This document shows, one piece after another, positions 37,987-46,768 of a stretch of 64,000 bases of DNA. The DNA is from Saprospiraceae bacterium UBA1994 (lineage in GTDB: Bacteria; Bacteroidota; Bacteroidia; Chitinophagales; Saprospiraceae). The position numbers and the translations under genes were made by a program. The stretch covers positions 191,649-255,648 of the forward strand of contig DDCY01000009.1 in the NCBI GenBank assembly GCA_002335865.1, in the 5' to 3' direction. Numbering within the stretch: position 1 is the stretch's first letter; each line of letters begins with the position of its first letter. Below the pieces are notes generated by a model. The model worked only from the letters and a program-made list of their open reading frames with translations. It did no database searches and had not been told where the DNA came from.

Positions 37987-38029
37987 GTATCTCCTAGCAC
38001 AGTGAAAAAACAGTAAGATCACTTCGAAT

Positions 38030-38674
38030 CTATTTTTCTGGATAAATCAATTTCCACGAAAACACCGCTAATATTGAACCAATAATAGGCGCAACTATAT
38101 ACATCCACAAATGTTCTAAATTCATATTTACCATAGCAGGGGCAATCGATCTAATTGGATTCATAGATGCACCAGTAATCGGCCCTGCAAATAATGCTTC
38201 TAAAAGCACAGTGGCTCCGATAGCTATACTCGCTATTATGCCTTGCTCCTTCGATCCTATAGCTACATTGAGAATTACAAACATCAAAAAAAATGTTAGT
38301 ATGATCTCCAACACGAATGTCTGCATCCAGGGTCCAGCGGGTAAAGTCTCTCCCAACGTTAGCGAATCAGGAAATAAAAACCTTAATATCCCACTCGCAA
38401 TAAATGCTCCTATAGTCTGAGCTAAAATATAAGGTATTACTTGCTTAGTTTCGAATCGCATAGTCAACCAAAAGCCAATAGTAACTGCAGGATTAAAATG
38501 TGCTCCAGATACTTCACCTACCGCGGCGATCATAGCCATCACTATCAATCCAAATGTAATGGCGATACCAACAGTTCCTAGTGCCCCCCCACTTACTCCA
38601 TCAATGATGATTGCTCCTGTTCCACAAAACACCAATGCAAAAGTCCCTATTGCCTCCGCTATATATTTATTCAT
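38030..38674 (-). CDS. Aquaporin/glycerol-facilitator (AqpS-like) of the ars operon
   Basis: A 214-residue MIP-family channel with six membrane segments. The first half-helix has GAHFNPAVTIG (NPA at residues 61-63); the second has GASMNPIRSIAP, where NPI replaces NPA at 172-174. Its ATG lies inside the end of the arsC-like gene (8-base overlap), so it is translated with the arsenic genes. In Sinorhizobium meliloti, AqpS in an ars operon lets arsenite made by ArsC flow out of the cell; the same job is likely here because no ArsB or Acr3 is present. Plain water or glycerol transport is the alternative. Confidence 0.88.
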   Translation of the reverse strand: MNKYIAEAIGTFALVFCGTGAIIIDGVSGGALGTVGIAITFGLIVMAMIAAVGEVSGAHFNPAVTIGFWLTMRFETKQVIPYILAQTIGAFIASGILRFLFPDSLTLGETLPAGPWMQTFVLEIILTFFLMFVILNVAIGSKEQGIIASIAIGATVLLEALFAGPITGASMNPIRSIAPAMVNMNLEHLWMYIVAPIIGSILAVFSWKLIYPEK

Positions 38675-39284
38675 TACCTATTTTTTGAAATACATATTTC
38701 ATTTCAGCAGCGATCTCGTTTACCGCAGCATCATATACTACTGACATCTCTTGCGTACCATCTGACCGTTTCGGATCTTCATATCTAACTGGTATCCGAG
38801 TTGCATTTAATATTATTGGACAGTTATCATCCGCATGTGCACAGGTCATAATAGCGGCGAAGTCTCCTGCCATATTATATGCATGATCAAACACTTTAGA
38901 AAAACAACTTAGTGGTGATTTTTTTAGACTATATCTGACAAAAATAACTGGATTCGATTCTCCTTGCTGTTCGACTTCAATTCCAGTACGCGATATGGCC
39001 GCAATAGCATTAGGATGGAATGCAGTCGCTTCCGTACCGCCAGAGTAACAAATCGCATTTACACCATAATAGTATGATGCTACTTGTCCCATTATCTGTG
39101 ATATTTGACTTCGGCGAGAGTTATGAGTACATACATAATTAAGTATGATTGTCTCTTCTTTTTCTAATTTGCTTTTTGCAAAATCTATAAGTACTTGCAG
39201 TACTTCTCTACGATCTGTGGATATGACACTAGTATCTAACGCTTCGAAATAATTTTTTATCGATTGTAAAAGCTTTCCTTTCAT
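38667..39284 (-). CDS. arsC: Arsenate reductase-like low-molecular-weight phosphatase
   Basis: A 205-residue protein of the LMW protein-tyrosine-phosphatase fold used by thioredoxin-coupled arsenate reductases. The phosphate loop is NYVCTHNSRRSQ (C-X5-R, Cys near 52). Later cysteines occur in SPLSCFSKVF and MTCAHADDNCP, suitable for the relay that hands the disulfide on. The frame is open to 39395, but the ATG at 39284 (MKGKLLQSIKNYF) avoids overlap with the upstream gene and fits the family. It has about 40 residues before the core that standard ArsC lacks. Reduction of arsenate to arsenite is inferred from the motif and the operon. Confidence 0.85.
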   Translation of the reverse strand: MKGKLLQSIKNYFEALDTSVISTDRREVLQVLIDFAKSKLEKEETIILNYVCTHNSRRSQISQIMGQVASYYYGVNAICYSGGTEATAFHPNAIAAISRTGIEVEQQGESNPVIFVRYSLKKSPLSCFSKVFDHAYNMAGDFAAIMTCAHADDNCPIILNATRIPVRYEDPKRSDGTQEMSVVYDAAVNEIAAEMKYVFQKIGNE

Positions 39285-39300
39285 TTTTCTCTCTTTTTGA

Positions 39301-39774
39301 TTAGCAGCAACCTCCTCCTGGTGAACAGCAATTAGATGTAGATGCCGCCAGATTAGATAGATCAACTTTAACTTTCTCCGGTATTCCACAAGCATCAGAT
39401 GCTAGACATGCAGTCTCCATACTTGTAAGATTAAAATCCTTACCATCATAGTCAAGGCCGTACTTTTGGATACTTTCAGCACCTTGGTATTCTATTTCCA
39501 CTTCGTGATTTCCTATCCCTAGTTTATCTTGAGATAGATTGATAATTTGAAGAAGTTTTTCGGGATGAATTCGGTGATCATAATCATCAGCAGACCAAAG
39601 TTGAAAAGAAACTTTCTTTTCAAATCGCTCTACCCCACCACAATCAATGAAGTGCTTTGTAATCTCTCCTACTTCGGTAACGTGAAAATGTGGTTCTACA
39701 AATTTCCCATTTGGCAATTTGAAATTTACTACTGACACCCTTTCTAATTGTATTTTTATTTCTTGTAATTTCAT
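39301..39774 (-). CDS. DUF6428 protein with cysteine-rich tail, ars operon
   Basis: A 157-residue protein that matches the small ars-linked DUF6428 family: FKLPNGKFVEPHFHVTEVGEI and WSADDYDHRIHPEKLLQI are its recognisable blocks. Histidines and a phenylalanine in PHFHVTE suggest a cupin-like or metal-facing surface. The C-terminus is SNCCSPGGGCC, two vicinal cysteine pairs well suited to bind arsenite or another soft metal. It is encoded between arsR and arsC, and this fixed neighbourhood is why I link it with arsenic. Its biochemical role is unknown. Confidence 0.75.
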   Translation of the reverse strand: MKLQEIKIQLERVSVVNFKLPNGKFVEPHFHVTEVGEITKHFIDCGGVERFEKKVSFQLWSADDYDHRIHPEKLLQIINLSQDKLGIGNHEVEIEYQGAESIQKYGLDYDGKDFNLTSMETACLASDACGIPEKVKVDLSNLAASTSNCCSPGGGCC

Positions 39775-39824
39775 GACAATGAGATTTTATTTATTGTACC
39801 TCGAAAAATATTTATTGATTAAAA

Positions 39825-40157
39825 CTAGCAGCAATTGCCCTCTTCATTTTTAAACAAGGAGAAAAACCTGGATAACAAACCTTGAATATCTAACCAAACT
39901 TCACTATTGATACAGTAACAAACCTTGGTACCATCAATATTCCCTTTGATTAAGCCCACAGATTTAAGCTCCCTAAGATGCTGTGATATGGTAGGTTGAG
40001 CCAAACCTATTTCGTCAACTAGTTCTCCACATATGCAACTTTCTGTCTTGAGTATCTGCTCAAGTATAGCGATACGAGCTGGATGACCTAGTACTTTAGC
40101 TATACTAGCCAAATGATTTTGCTCTTCGGAAAATATTTCTGATTTAGTAATTCCCAT
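39825..40157 (-). CDS. arsR: ArsR-family metalloregulator
   Basis: A 110-residue winged-helix repressor heading the operon. The ArsR signature LGHPARIAILEQIL (about 23-36) is followed by the sensor region ESCICGELVDEIG with Cys41 and Cys43, which corresponds to the ELCVCDL arsenite site, and by the recognition helix LAQPTISQHLRELKSVGLIKG. A third pair, Cys109-Cys110, ends the chain (EEGNCC). Such repressors leave DNA when arsenite binds. An inverted repeat ATATTA-N12-TAATAT lies 23 bases upstream. Confidence 0.92.
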   Translation of the reverse strand: MGITKSEIFSEEQNHLASIAKVLGHPARIAILEQILKTESCICGELVDEIGLAQPTISQHLRELKSVGLIKGNIDGTKVCYCINSEVWLDIQGLLSRFFSLFKNEEGNCC

Positions 40158-40179
40158 ATCTATTAAATGGTTTATTGCA

Positions 40180-40203
40180 ATATTACGATTATATATTTAA
40201 TAT
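40180..40203 (-). promoter_or_regulatory. Candidate ArsR operator
   Basis: ATATTA (40180-40185) and TAATAT (40198-40203) form an inverted repeat with a 12-base centre, 22 bases upstream of the arsR ATG. Spacing resembles ArsR/SmtB operators, but the sequence is AT-only and could occur by chance. Confidence 0.3.
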
Positions 40204-40496
40204 AGCAGTGTGTCTCCCAATTAAAATCATACAATTGGTTCTTTTACAAAAAAGATTATATTCTAACATAAAGCCGTAGACCAACTATAATTTCCTGTAG
40301 GAATCAAGACAATTGATAAAAAACTGTATCTTGTTTGGTAGATACAATAATCACGCTAATATGAAATACTCTTCTTCCCTATTTACGGTATGCCGGAAAT
40401 TTACACTCAGGTATATACATGATAAATGTAATGACTAATCCAGGGCAATTTACTATGAGAGTAATTATACAACACTAATAATTATAAATTGAAAAA
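40204..40496. other. Intergenic region between arsR and the lectin-domain gene
   Basis: No gene seen. One perfect 7-bp hairpin, TGTATCT/AGATACA (40325-40331 with 40340-40346), lies about 150 bases before the GTG start of the large surface protein. I find no clear TANNTTTG box for either neighbour. Confidence 0.35.
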
Positions 40497-43400
40497 GTGC
40501 TATTGAGTAGAGCCAATAAATGTTTTTATACCGCAATTATCTGCCTTGCAACCTTTACATTGTTTGCAGGAGATGATCCTTGTACTGCTACTAATTTATC
40601 CACATCTAATACTGAATTTTTATTATTTGACAACAGCGGAAACTCAGATTCCGGTGTAGAAACCCCTCCTTTAGGGGGCTATTTAGGGCCTGATACTTGG
40701 TTTACATTTACAATGACGTCATTTGAGTTGACTCTACTAATAGAAGAAGGAGGAATGACGGATCCAGCAATAGCAATATACGGTGGTGATTGTAATGATC
40801 CTATAGTGTACTACAATGTGTCTGACAATAATTGTACTGGAGGAGTCTCGCCGCAATTACTATTTGATGATCTTACTCCTGGTGAACAATATTACATAAG
40901 AGTTTGGCCACAAGATGGATCTCCAAATGGAAACTTCGGAATTTTTCTGGGTACCGTTTTACCAACATTACTTGATTTTACTACTTTCGCAGATGCCTCT
41001 ATTATAGAAGAATGCATAGAGTTAACACAGGAGCAGGGATTTCAACAAGGTTGCGCTTGGTATCAAGTTGAAATAGATTTTTCTCAACCCTTCACTCATG
41101 AAATGCTAGCCAACTTTGGAGATAAAGATCCAAGTGGAGCTGACGGAATCTGTCTAGTCTACCAATCTAACGGTCCTGATTTTTGCGGTGGTACTGGAGA
41201 GGGCATAGGGGCAGCAGGAATGCCCAACTCAGCAATATTCGAATTTGACACATGGCAAAATAATAACCTTGGTGATCCAGCTGAGGATCACGCTTCATTT
41301 AATATAAATGGCAATATGGCTCATCCTGCCTCTATTAATGGACCTATAACTCTTGGTAACATTGAAGATGGAGTAGATCACAATATTACTTTTAATTGGG
41401 ATCCTTCAGGAAATTCATACGAATTAATTTTTGATGGAAATTTAATATTAAGTGGATCGTATGACATTATTAACAATTGCTTTGGTGGTAGTTCTTTGGC
41501 GTATTGGGGATATACAGCATCAACTGGAGGCTCTAACAACAATCAAATCATTTGTCCTATTGTGGTAGAATATAACCCTGCTACTGTATCTTACGAAGAA
41601 GTAACTATCTGCGCCGGAGAATCTTATAATGGGTGGACAGAATCAGGATTCTATATAAGTGAAGAACCAGGATCTAACGGATGTACACACCAAACTCATA
41701 CAAGACTCACTATTATTGAAGAATCCGAACCTTATCTATTACAAAAGTATATCTGCGATGGTGATATCTTTGCATTAGAAGGAGAAGTTTTTACCAATGA
41801 GGGAATATATACCATCTATACTGAGACTGAATTAGGATGTGACAGCACCATTATTCTTGATCTTAAAGTGATAATTCCTACACTTGATATTTTAGGAAAT
41901 GATGAATTTAATTGTTTGATAGACTCAATAACACTCACGATCGAATTTGATTTAAACTACCCTATTTCAGATGTAGACTTTTTTTGGCAAACTCCAAATG
42001 GAACTTTACAGTCAGATTCTATAATAGCCACTACTCCTGGATGGTATTCTGTCAATGTATTTATCTATTATGAAGACGCCTTTTGCATTGTAAGTGCAGA
42101 AACACAACTTTACATTGATAATATTCCTCCAATAATCGACGATATTTCTGATCTCACTATTCTATGCAATACTCCAATAGATGAGAGAATATTAGTAGCC
42201 CCAGAAAATCCAAATTCATTGGACTTCAATTGGTATCTAGATAATATACTAATAGGAACGAATGATATACTACCTGTAAGCATAGAAGGGAATTATACCT
42301 TGGAAGCACAAGACACTACTAATGGATGCATAACCACTATTGATGCTAATGTATTTATAGATGATGATATACCACAAATCGAAATAGGCTACGATTCCTT
42401 AATACTGAATTGTCAATCTATAGAATTTGTTCTCGATCCTACTATTTTTTATCAAGGACCCGGAAATATCGTTTGGGATTATAACTCTATATTTTTATCA
42501 AATGATACGACTGTAACAGTAAATGAGCCCGGCGTTTACACTATTGGTATTACTGATGCCAATGATTGTACTGCGATTGATTCCATCCTAATTTCTATAG
42601 ATACTCTAGCTCCTGAATTAATATTAGAAGACATAATAATTCCTTGTGATCAGACAGATACATTAATTAATCCGATTACACTTTCTATTAATACTGTGGC
42701 TGATTGGGAAAGCCCACAAATTCTTAATAATGAAATCACACCACTGATAAATACCGCTGGAACATATAGTATTACTCTAACTGATACTACTAACTATTGT
42801 ATGGCCTCGGGTAGTATAATAGTAGAACTCTTAGGGCCAAGTCCAGATATTTCTATCTCGGGTGATGACACATTAAATTGCATTATAGAATTTGCAGAAA
42901 TTATTGCAACTACAAACCAAAATGACATCACATTTAATTGGTTCAATTCTGTATCCTTTCTATCTAATGAACCGATAATAAATGTTAATACTCCCGATAT
43001 ATATATTGTGCAAGCCTTTAGCCCAACTGGATGTAGTACTTTAGATTCATTCGAAGTTATCGAGCACAAAATATACCCTACTATTACTTTGGAGTCAGAT
43101 ACGATCGATTGTGATAACCTAAAAGCTACCATTAACGCCGGAATCATAAACGGAACTATTGAAAATTGGGTAACCCCAGACAATAATGATCCCACTTCAT
43201 CAACTATCGTTACGGATATTATTGGATTCTATACACTCAATACAATTAATATTGAAACAGGATGTACGACTACAGATTCTATCGAAGTAATAGATATGAG
43301 CAATCCTCCCGTCTATACATTTGAATCAAATACCATTACTTGTAGTCAACCCAACGCAATACTAAATTTGGATATTTCTTCGAACTACCAAAGTGTGACA

Positions 43401-44777
43401 TGGACTTATCCTAACGACACTTCTAGTAACGAATTATCACCAGAAGTTACTATCCCGGGAAATTATCTTCTTCATATTGAAGTAGAAGGATCATGTGACC
43501 TTGACACCATAATAGAAATAGAAATAGATACAATTTCGCCAAGTTATCAAGTGGAATTCGGAATCATCGACTGTTACAATGAACAAACTAATCTGAATCT
43601 TAATAATGTCAATAATACGGAATCAATTATCATAACATCACCTTCAAATTTGGTATTTGCAAGTATTGAAAATACAGTGACAGAGAGTGGTATTTATAGT
43701 ATAAATACAATTGGTTCCAATGGATGTGTTACAAATAGCAATATTGAAATTCTATCTCTAATTTCAATACCAGAAGTAACAATAGAACAAGATGTATTAG
43801 TCAGTTGTAATGCACCTAATGCAACTATTACTGCCAATTCTAATAATGATAATCTTGGCTATACTTGGTCCAATGATCTGTCAAATACAATAGGAAACTC
43901 TAATACAATAACAGTAAGCAGTGGTGGAGTGTTTTCTCTATATATTATAGATGAAAATGGATGTGAAAATGTTTACAACGTAAATATAGAAGAACAACTA
44001 GAACTACCTGTCATTAATTTAATAGCCGACAATATCACATGTAACAATAGTATGGCAACGATAACATTAGAATCTCAATCTGAATTAACAGATGTAGTTT
44101 GGAGCGATGCCAATGAAGTAGTTAGCACAGATAACCAATTAGCAGTGGATCAGGGTGGATGGTATTATGTGCAAGGAAGCAATCAATATGGCTGTGAATC
44201 TGAGGACTCCATATTAGTTTTAGAAAATATTACTGCTCCAGTCTTAATTCTTCTTTCACCTGATACCATTAAACTTTTACCCAATGGATTTTATGATATT
44301 CTTATCGATGAATTCTCCAGTGGCAATCTAGATTATAGTTGGATGCCAACGGAAGGATTATCCTGTTCTGATTGCCTTGAGCCTACGATTACAGAATACC
44401 TACATGATAGCTATCAACTTACCGTCACTAATGATTATGGTTGCATAACTACCATTACAATACATGTTCGAGAAAAGAAATTGACTTCAGTTAATATTCC
44501 AAATATATTCTCTCCGAGTTCTCGTGATGGTAATAATGATTACTTCACATTATATGGCAACGAGAATGTTGTACTCATTAATGAAATGTATGTATATGAT
44601 AGATGGGGTAATCTAGTGTATAGTAACAATAATTTTCTGCCCAATGATCCATATCAAGGTTGGGATGGTCTATTTAATGGTGAATCAGTGGTGAACGGTG
44701 TTTACGTCTACCTTTTTAAAGTTACTACTAATGAAGGCCAAATATTGACATTTGCTGGTGATATAACCAAAATGTAG
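40497..44777 (+). CDS. Giant T9SS-secreted surface protein with L-type lectin domain
   Basis: A 1426-residue secreted protein. Signal peptide about 1-25 (FYTAIICLATFTLFAG). Residues about 26-150 form a beta-sandwich of the pre-peptidase type (GPDTWFTFTMTSFELT). Residues about 157-355 are an L-type (legume-like) lectin: ADGICLVYQSNGPDFCGG, AIFEFDTWQNNNLGDPAEDH, SFNINGN and SLAYWGYTASTGG. About 360-1320 is a long series of Ig-like repeats built around a Cys plus GxYxxxxTxxxxxC pattern. The end (about 1335-1426; NIPNIFSPSSRDGNNDYF, VYDRWGNLVY, WDGLFNGESVVNGVYVYLFK) is a CHU_C/type B sorting domain. Start is GTG (40497). A carbohydrate-binding adhesin is likely. Confidence 0.88.
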   Translation: MLLSRANKCFYTAIICLATFTLFAGDDPCTATNLSTSNTEFLLFDNSGNSDSGVETPPLGGYLGPDTWFTFTMTSFELTLLIEEGGMTDPAIAIYGGDCNDPIVYYNVSDNNCTGGVSPQLLFDDLTPGEQYYIRVWPQDGSPNGNFGIFLGTVLPTLLDFTTFADASIIEECIELTQEQGFQQGCAWYQVEIDFSQPFTHEMLANFGDKDPSGADGICLVYQSNGPDFCGGTGEGIGAAGMPNSAIFEFDTWQNNNLGDPAEDHASFNINGNMAHPASINGPITLGNIEDGVDHNITFNWDPSGNSYELIFDGNLILSGSYDIINNCFGGSSLAYWGYTASTGGSNNNQIICPIVVEYNPATVSYEEVTICAGESYNGWTESGFYISEEPGSNGCTHQTHTRLTIIEESEPYLLQKYICDGDIFALEGEVFTNEGIYTIYTETELGCDSTIILDLKVIIPTLDILGNDEFNCLIDSITLTIEFDLNYPISDVDFFWQTPNGTLQSDSIIATTPGWYSVNVFIYYEDAFCIVSAETQLYIDNIPPIIDDISDLTILCNTPIDERILVAPENPNSLDFNWYLDNILIGTNDILPVSIEGNYTLEAQDTTNGCITTIDANVFIDDDIPQIEIGYDSLILNCQSIEFVLDPTIFYQGPGNIVWDYNSIFLSNDTTVTVNEPGVYTIGITDANDCTAIDSILISIDTLAPELILEDIIIPCDQTDTLINPITLSINTVADWESPQILNNEITPLINTAGTYSITLTDTTNYCMASGSIIVELLGPSPDISISGDDTLNCIIEFAEIIATTNQNDITFNWFNSVSFLSNEPIINVNTPDIYIVQAFSPTGCSTLDSFEVIEHKIYPTITLESDTIDCDNLKATINAGIINGTIENWVTPDNNDPTSSTIVTDIIGFYTLNTINIETGCTTTDSIEVIDMSNPPVYTFESNTITCSQPNAILNLDISSNYQSVTWTYPNDTSSNELSPEVTIPGNYLLHIEVEGSCDLDTIIEIEIDTISPSYQVEFGIIDCYNEQTNLNLNNVNNTESIIITSPSNLVFASIENTVTESGIYSINTIGSNGCVTNSNIEILSLISIPEVTIEQDVLVSCNAPNATITANSNNDNLGYTWSNDLSNTIGNSNTITVSSGGVFSLYIIDENGCENVYNVNIEEQLELPVINLIADNITCNNSMATITLESQSELTDVVWSDANEVVSTDNQLAVDQGGWYYVQGSNQYGCESEDSILVLENITAPVLILLSPDTIKLLPNGFYDILIDEFSSGNLDYSWMPTEGLSCSDCLEPTITEYLHDSYQLTVTNDYGCITTITIHVREKKLTSVNIPNIFSPSSRDGNNDYFTLYGNENVVLINEMYVYDRWGNLVYSNNNFLPNDPYQGWDGLFNGESVVNGVYVYLFKVTTNEGQILTFAGDITKM

Positions 44778-44825
44778 CTCCACAATATGACTCTCGTGTA
44801 ATTTTTAATAAATTGTAATTACTCC

Positions 44826-45326
44826 TTAATGATAACCAGAGTTATGTGCTAAAATATTGCCACAAGAGGCACATGCAATAGCTGATCCAGCTCCTCCAGA
44901 ACATGCATTACTACACGTGTAATGCCAAACTCCATCCGAATTTTGTGCTGGTTCTAGTGCCTTTGCATTAGAAACTGCGTTGGGGGTTACATTGATACCC
45001 TCTGATCCAGAAGGTACTAAAGTACTTGTAGTTGTTGCAGGTGCAGGAGCATCATGATATATCGTATTGTGTACTAGTGTAGTTCCACAATCTCCACAAG
45101 CTGTTGCCGATCCTGATCCTCCGCTGTGCCCATTAGGACATGTATAATGCCAAACTCCTAGTGAATTTTGTGCTGGCTCAGGTGCTTTTGTTGGAACAGT
45201 AGACGCAGATGGTGCAGCAGGAGATACATAGTTAGGGTCTAAGAGTGCAGCTGGCCTCTCAGGAGCACTGTTACAAGATACAATTGAAAATAATGCTATT
45301 ACGAATAAGTATTTGAAAAACTCCAT
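44826..45326 (-). CDS. Lipoprotein with two tandem zinc-ribbon-like repeats
   Basis: A 166-residue lipoprotein: signal peptide with lipobox FSIVSC (Cys about 18), a Pro/Ala-rich linker, then two nearly equal units. Unit 1 is EPAQNSLGVWHYTCPNGHSG and continues SGSATACGDCGTTLVHNTIYH; unit 2 is EPAQNSDGVWHYTCSNACSG and continues AGSAIACASCGNILAHNSGYH. Each has a C-x3-5...C-x2-C pattern plus His, like a zinc ribbon, which is unusual outside the cytoplasm. The frame is open to 45389, but the ATG at 45326 gives the proper signal peptide. Function unknown. Convergent with the lectin-domain gene. Confidence 0.75.
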   Translation of the reverse strand: MEFFKYLFVIALFSIVSCNSAPERPAALLDPNYVSPAAPSASTVPTKAPEPAQNSLGVWHYTCPNGHSGGSGSATACGDCGTTLVHNTIYHDAPAPATTTSTLVPSGSEGINVTPNAVSNAKALEPAQNSDGVWHYTCSNACSGGAGSAIACASCGNILAHNSGYH

Positions 45327-45453
45327 TTTATTATTTTTATTTAACAATCTTAAAGATAATGATACTTTAATTAAAAAGTCAAGATTCATTTTAAAACTGT
45401 TAACTCACTAGTTTGATTTTAAAGAATCCATATTACGAAATTTAATTTTATTA

Positions 45454-46767
45454 CTATCCTACTCCAATAAGTCCTGGAAACATAACGACCAATATCAAGA
45501 CTAATATCTGTATTAATAAGAAAGGAATCACTCCTTTATAGATCATTGATGTTTTCAACTCTGGTGGCGCTACCCCTTTGAGGTAGAATAACGCGAATCC
45601 AAATGGTGGAGTTAGAAATGAAGTCTGAAGATTGAGTGCAAGCAAAATACCTATCCATATCAAGTCGATTTCCATTGCGATGAATATCGGTGTCACTACA
45701 GGTACTATGATAAATATAATTTCTATAAAATCAATAAAGAACCCCGCTATAAAAACTACCACCATTACCAAGAATAAAAACATCATTGGACTTAATGCCG
45801 ATTGCTCTATCAAGTCTACTAAATATCTGTCTCCACCAAGCCCTCGAAATACTAATGCGAAAGTAGTAGCTCCCAAAAGTATCATGAATACCATACTTGT
45901 GAGCTTAGTTGTCTCCTTGCACACCTCTGATAGCTTACTCATGCTAAATTGTCCTTGAGTCATAGTAAGCAATATAGCACCTAAGGCACCTACTGCTGCT
46001 GCTTCTGTTGGCGATGCGATTCCTGCGAATATTGATCCCAGCACAGCTATGATTAATAGCATAGGTAAAACAAATGCCTTCACTACTTTCTTCACAAAAT
46101 CTTCAGACTTAAACTTGTCTATCTCCTTGGCAGGAATTGCTGGTGCGCTTTCAGGATAGAGATGTGCGTATATTGCGACATATGTAATATATGCAACCAC
46201 CAATATCAATCCTGGCACTAACGCTGCTGCGAATAAGTCACCAACAGATACATTGAGCACACTCCCCAACAATACTAATACTACTGAAGGAGGAATTATC
46301 TGTCCAAGTGTTCCTGAAGAAACGATGACACCAGCGGCTAGATCTGGTTTGTAATTTCTCTTGAGCATCGTAGGAATACTGATCAATCCCATAGTAATTA
46401 CAGTCGCCCCTACTATCCCTGTACTTGCCGCTAGTAAAGCTCCGACTATTACAACTGAAATTGCCAATCCTCCTTTTATTTTTCCAAATAAAATAGCCAT
46501 CGTATTGAGAAGATTTTCTGCCAATCCAGACTTCTCCAACATCAAACCCATAAATATAAATAAGGGAACGGCGAGCAAAACATAATTTTTCATAGTCCCC
46601 ATGATCCTCAATGGAAGTAAATCCAAAAAGTCAGGAACCAAGAAGTATCCTACTAATATCGATAAGCCAGCTAAAGTAAATGCCACTGGATAGCCGACAA
46701 GTATCAAAGCAAATATCACTACAAACAATATCAGCGCCACAATTTCAGTATCGATCATCAATTCCAT
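45454..46767 (-). CDS. dctM: TRAP transporter large permease (DctM type)
   Basis: A 437-residue membrane protein with about twelve hydrophobic segments, of the DctM family: sodium-driven uptake of organic acids such as dicarboxylates, sialic acid or 2-oxoacids. Family blocks are VPLFIFMGLMLEKSGLAENLL (quoted in part, residues about 47-67), STGIVGATVITMGLISIPTML, GTLGQIIPPSVVLVLLG and GIASPTEAAAVGALGA. The C-terminal LQTSFLTPPFGFALFYLKG is also typical. The small permease gene is one base upstream. The periplasmic binding protein DctP is not encoded nearby, so the substrate is not predictable. Confidence 0.92.
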   Translation of the reverse strand: MELMIDTEIVALILFVVIFALILVGYPVAFTLAGLSILVGYFLVPDFLDLLPLRIMGTMKNYVLLAVPLFIFMGLMLEKSGLAENLLNTMAILFGKIKGGLAISVVIVGALLAASTGIVGATVITMGLISIPTMLKRNYKPDLAAGVIVSSGTLGQIIPPSVVLVLLGSVLNVSVGDLFAAALVPGLILVVAYITYVAIYAHLYPESAPAIPAKEIDKFKSEDFVKKVVKAFVLPMLLIIAVLGSIFAGIASPTEAAAVGALGAILLTMTQGQFSMSKLSEVCKETTKLTSMVFMILLGATTFALVFRGLGGDRYLVDLIEQSALSPMMFLFLVMVVVFIAGFFIDFIEIIFIIVPVVTPIFIAMEIDLIWIGILLALNLQTSFLTPPFGFALFYLKGVAPPELKTSMIYKGVIPFLLIQILVLILVVMFPGLIGVG

Positions 46768-46768
46768 T

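Noticed and set aside
42794..43195. Minus-strand frame of 133 codons within the lectin-domain gene
   Set aside because: Antisense to the Ig-like array, without any recognisable motif or own spacing; treated as a shadow.
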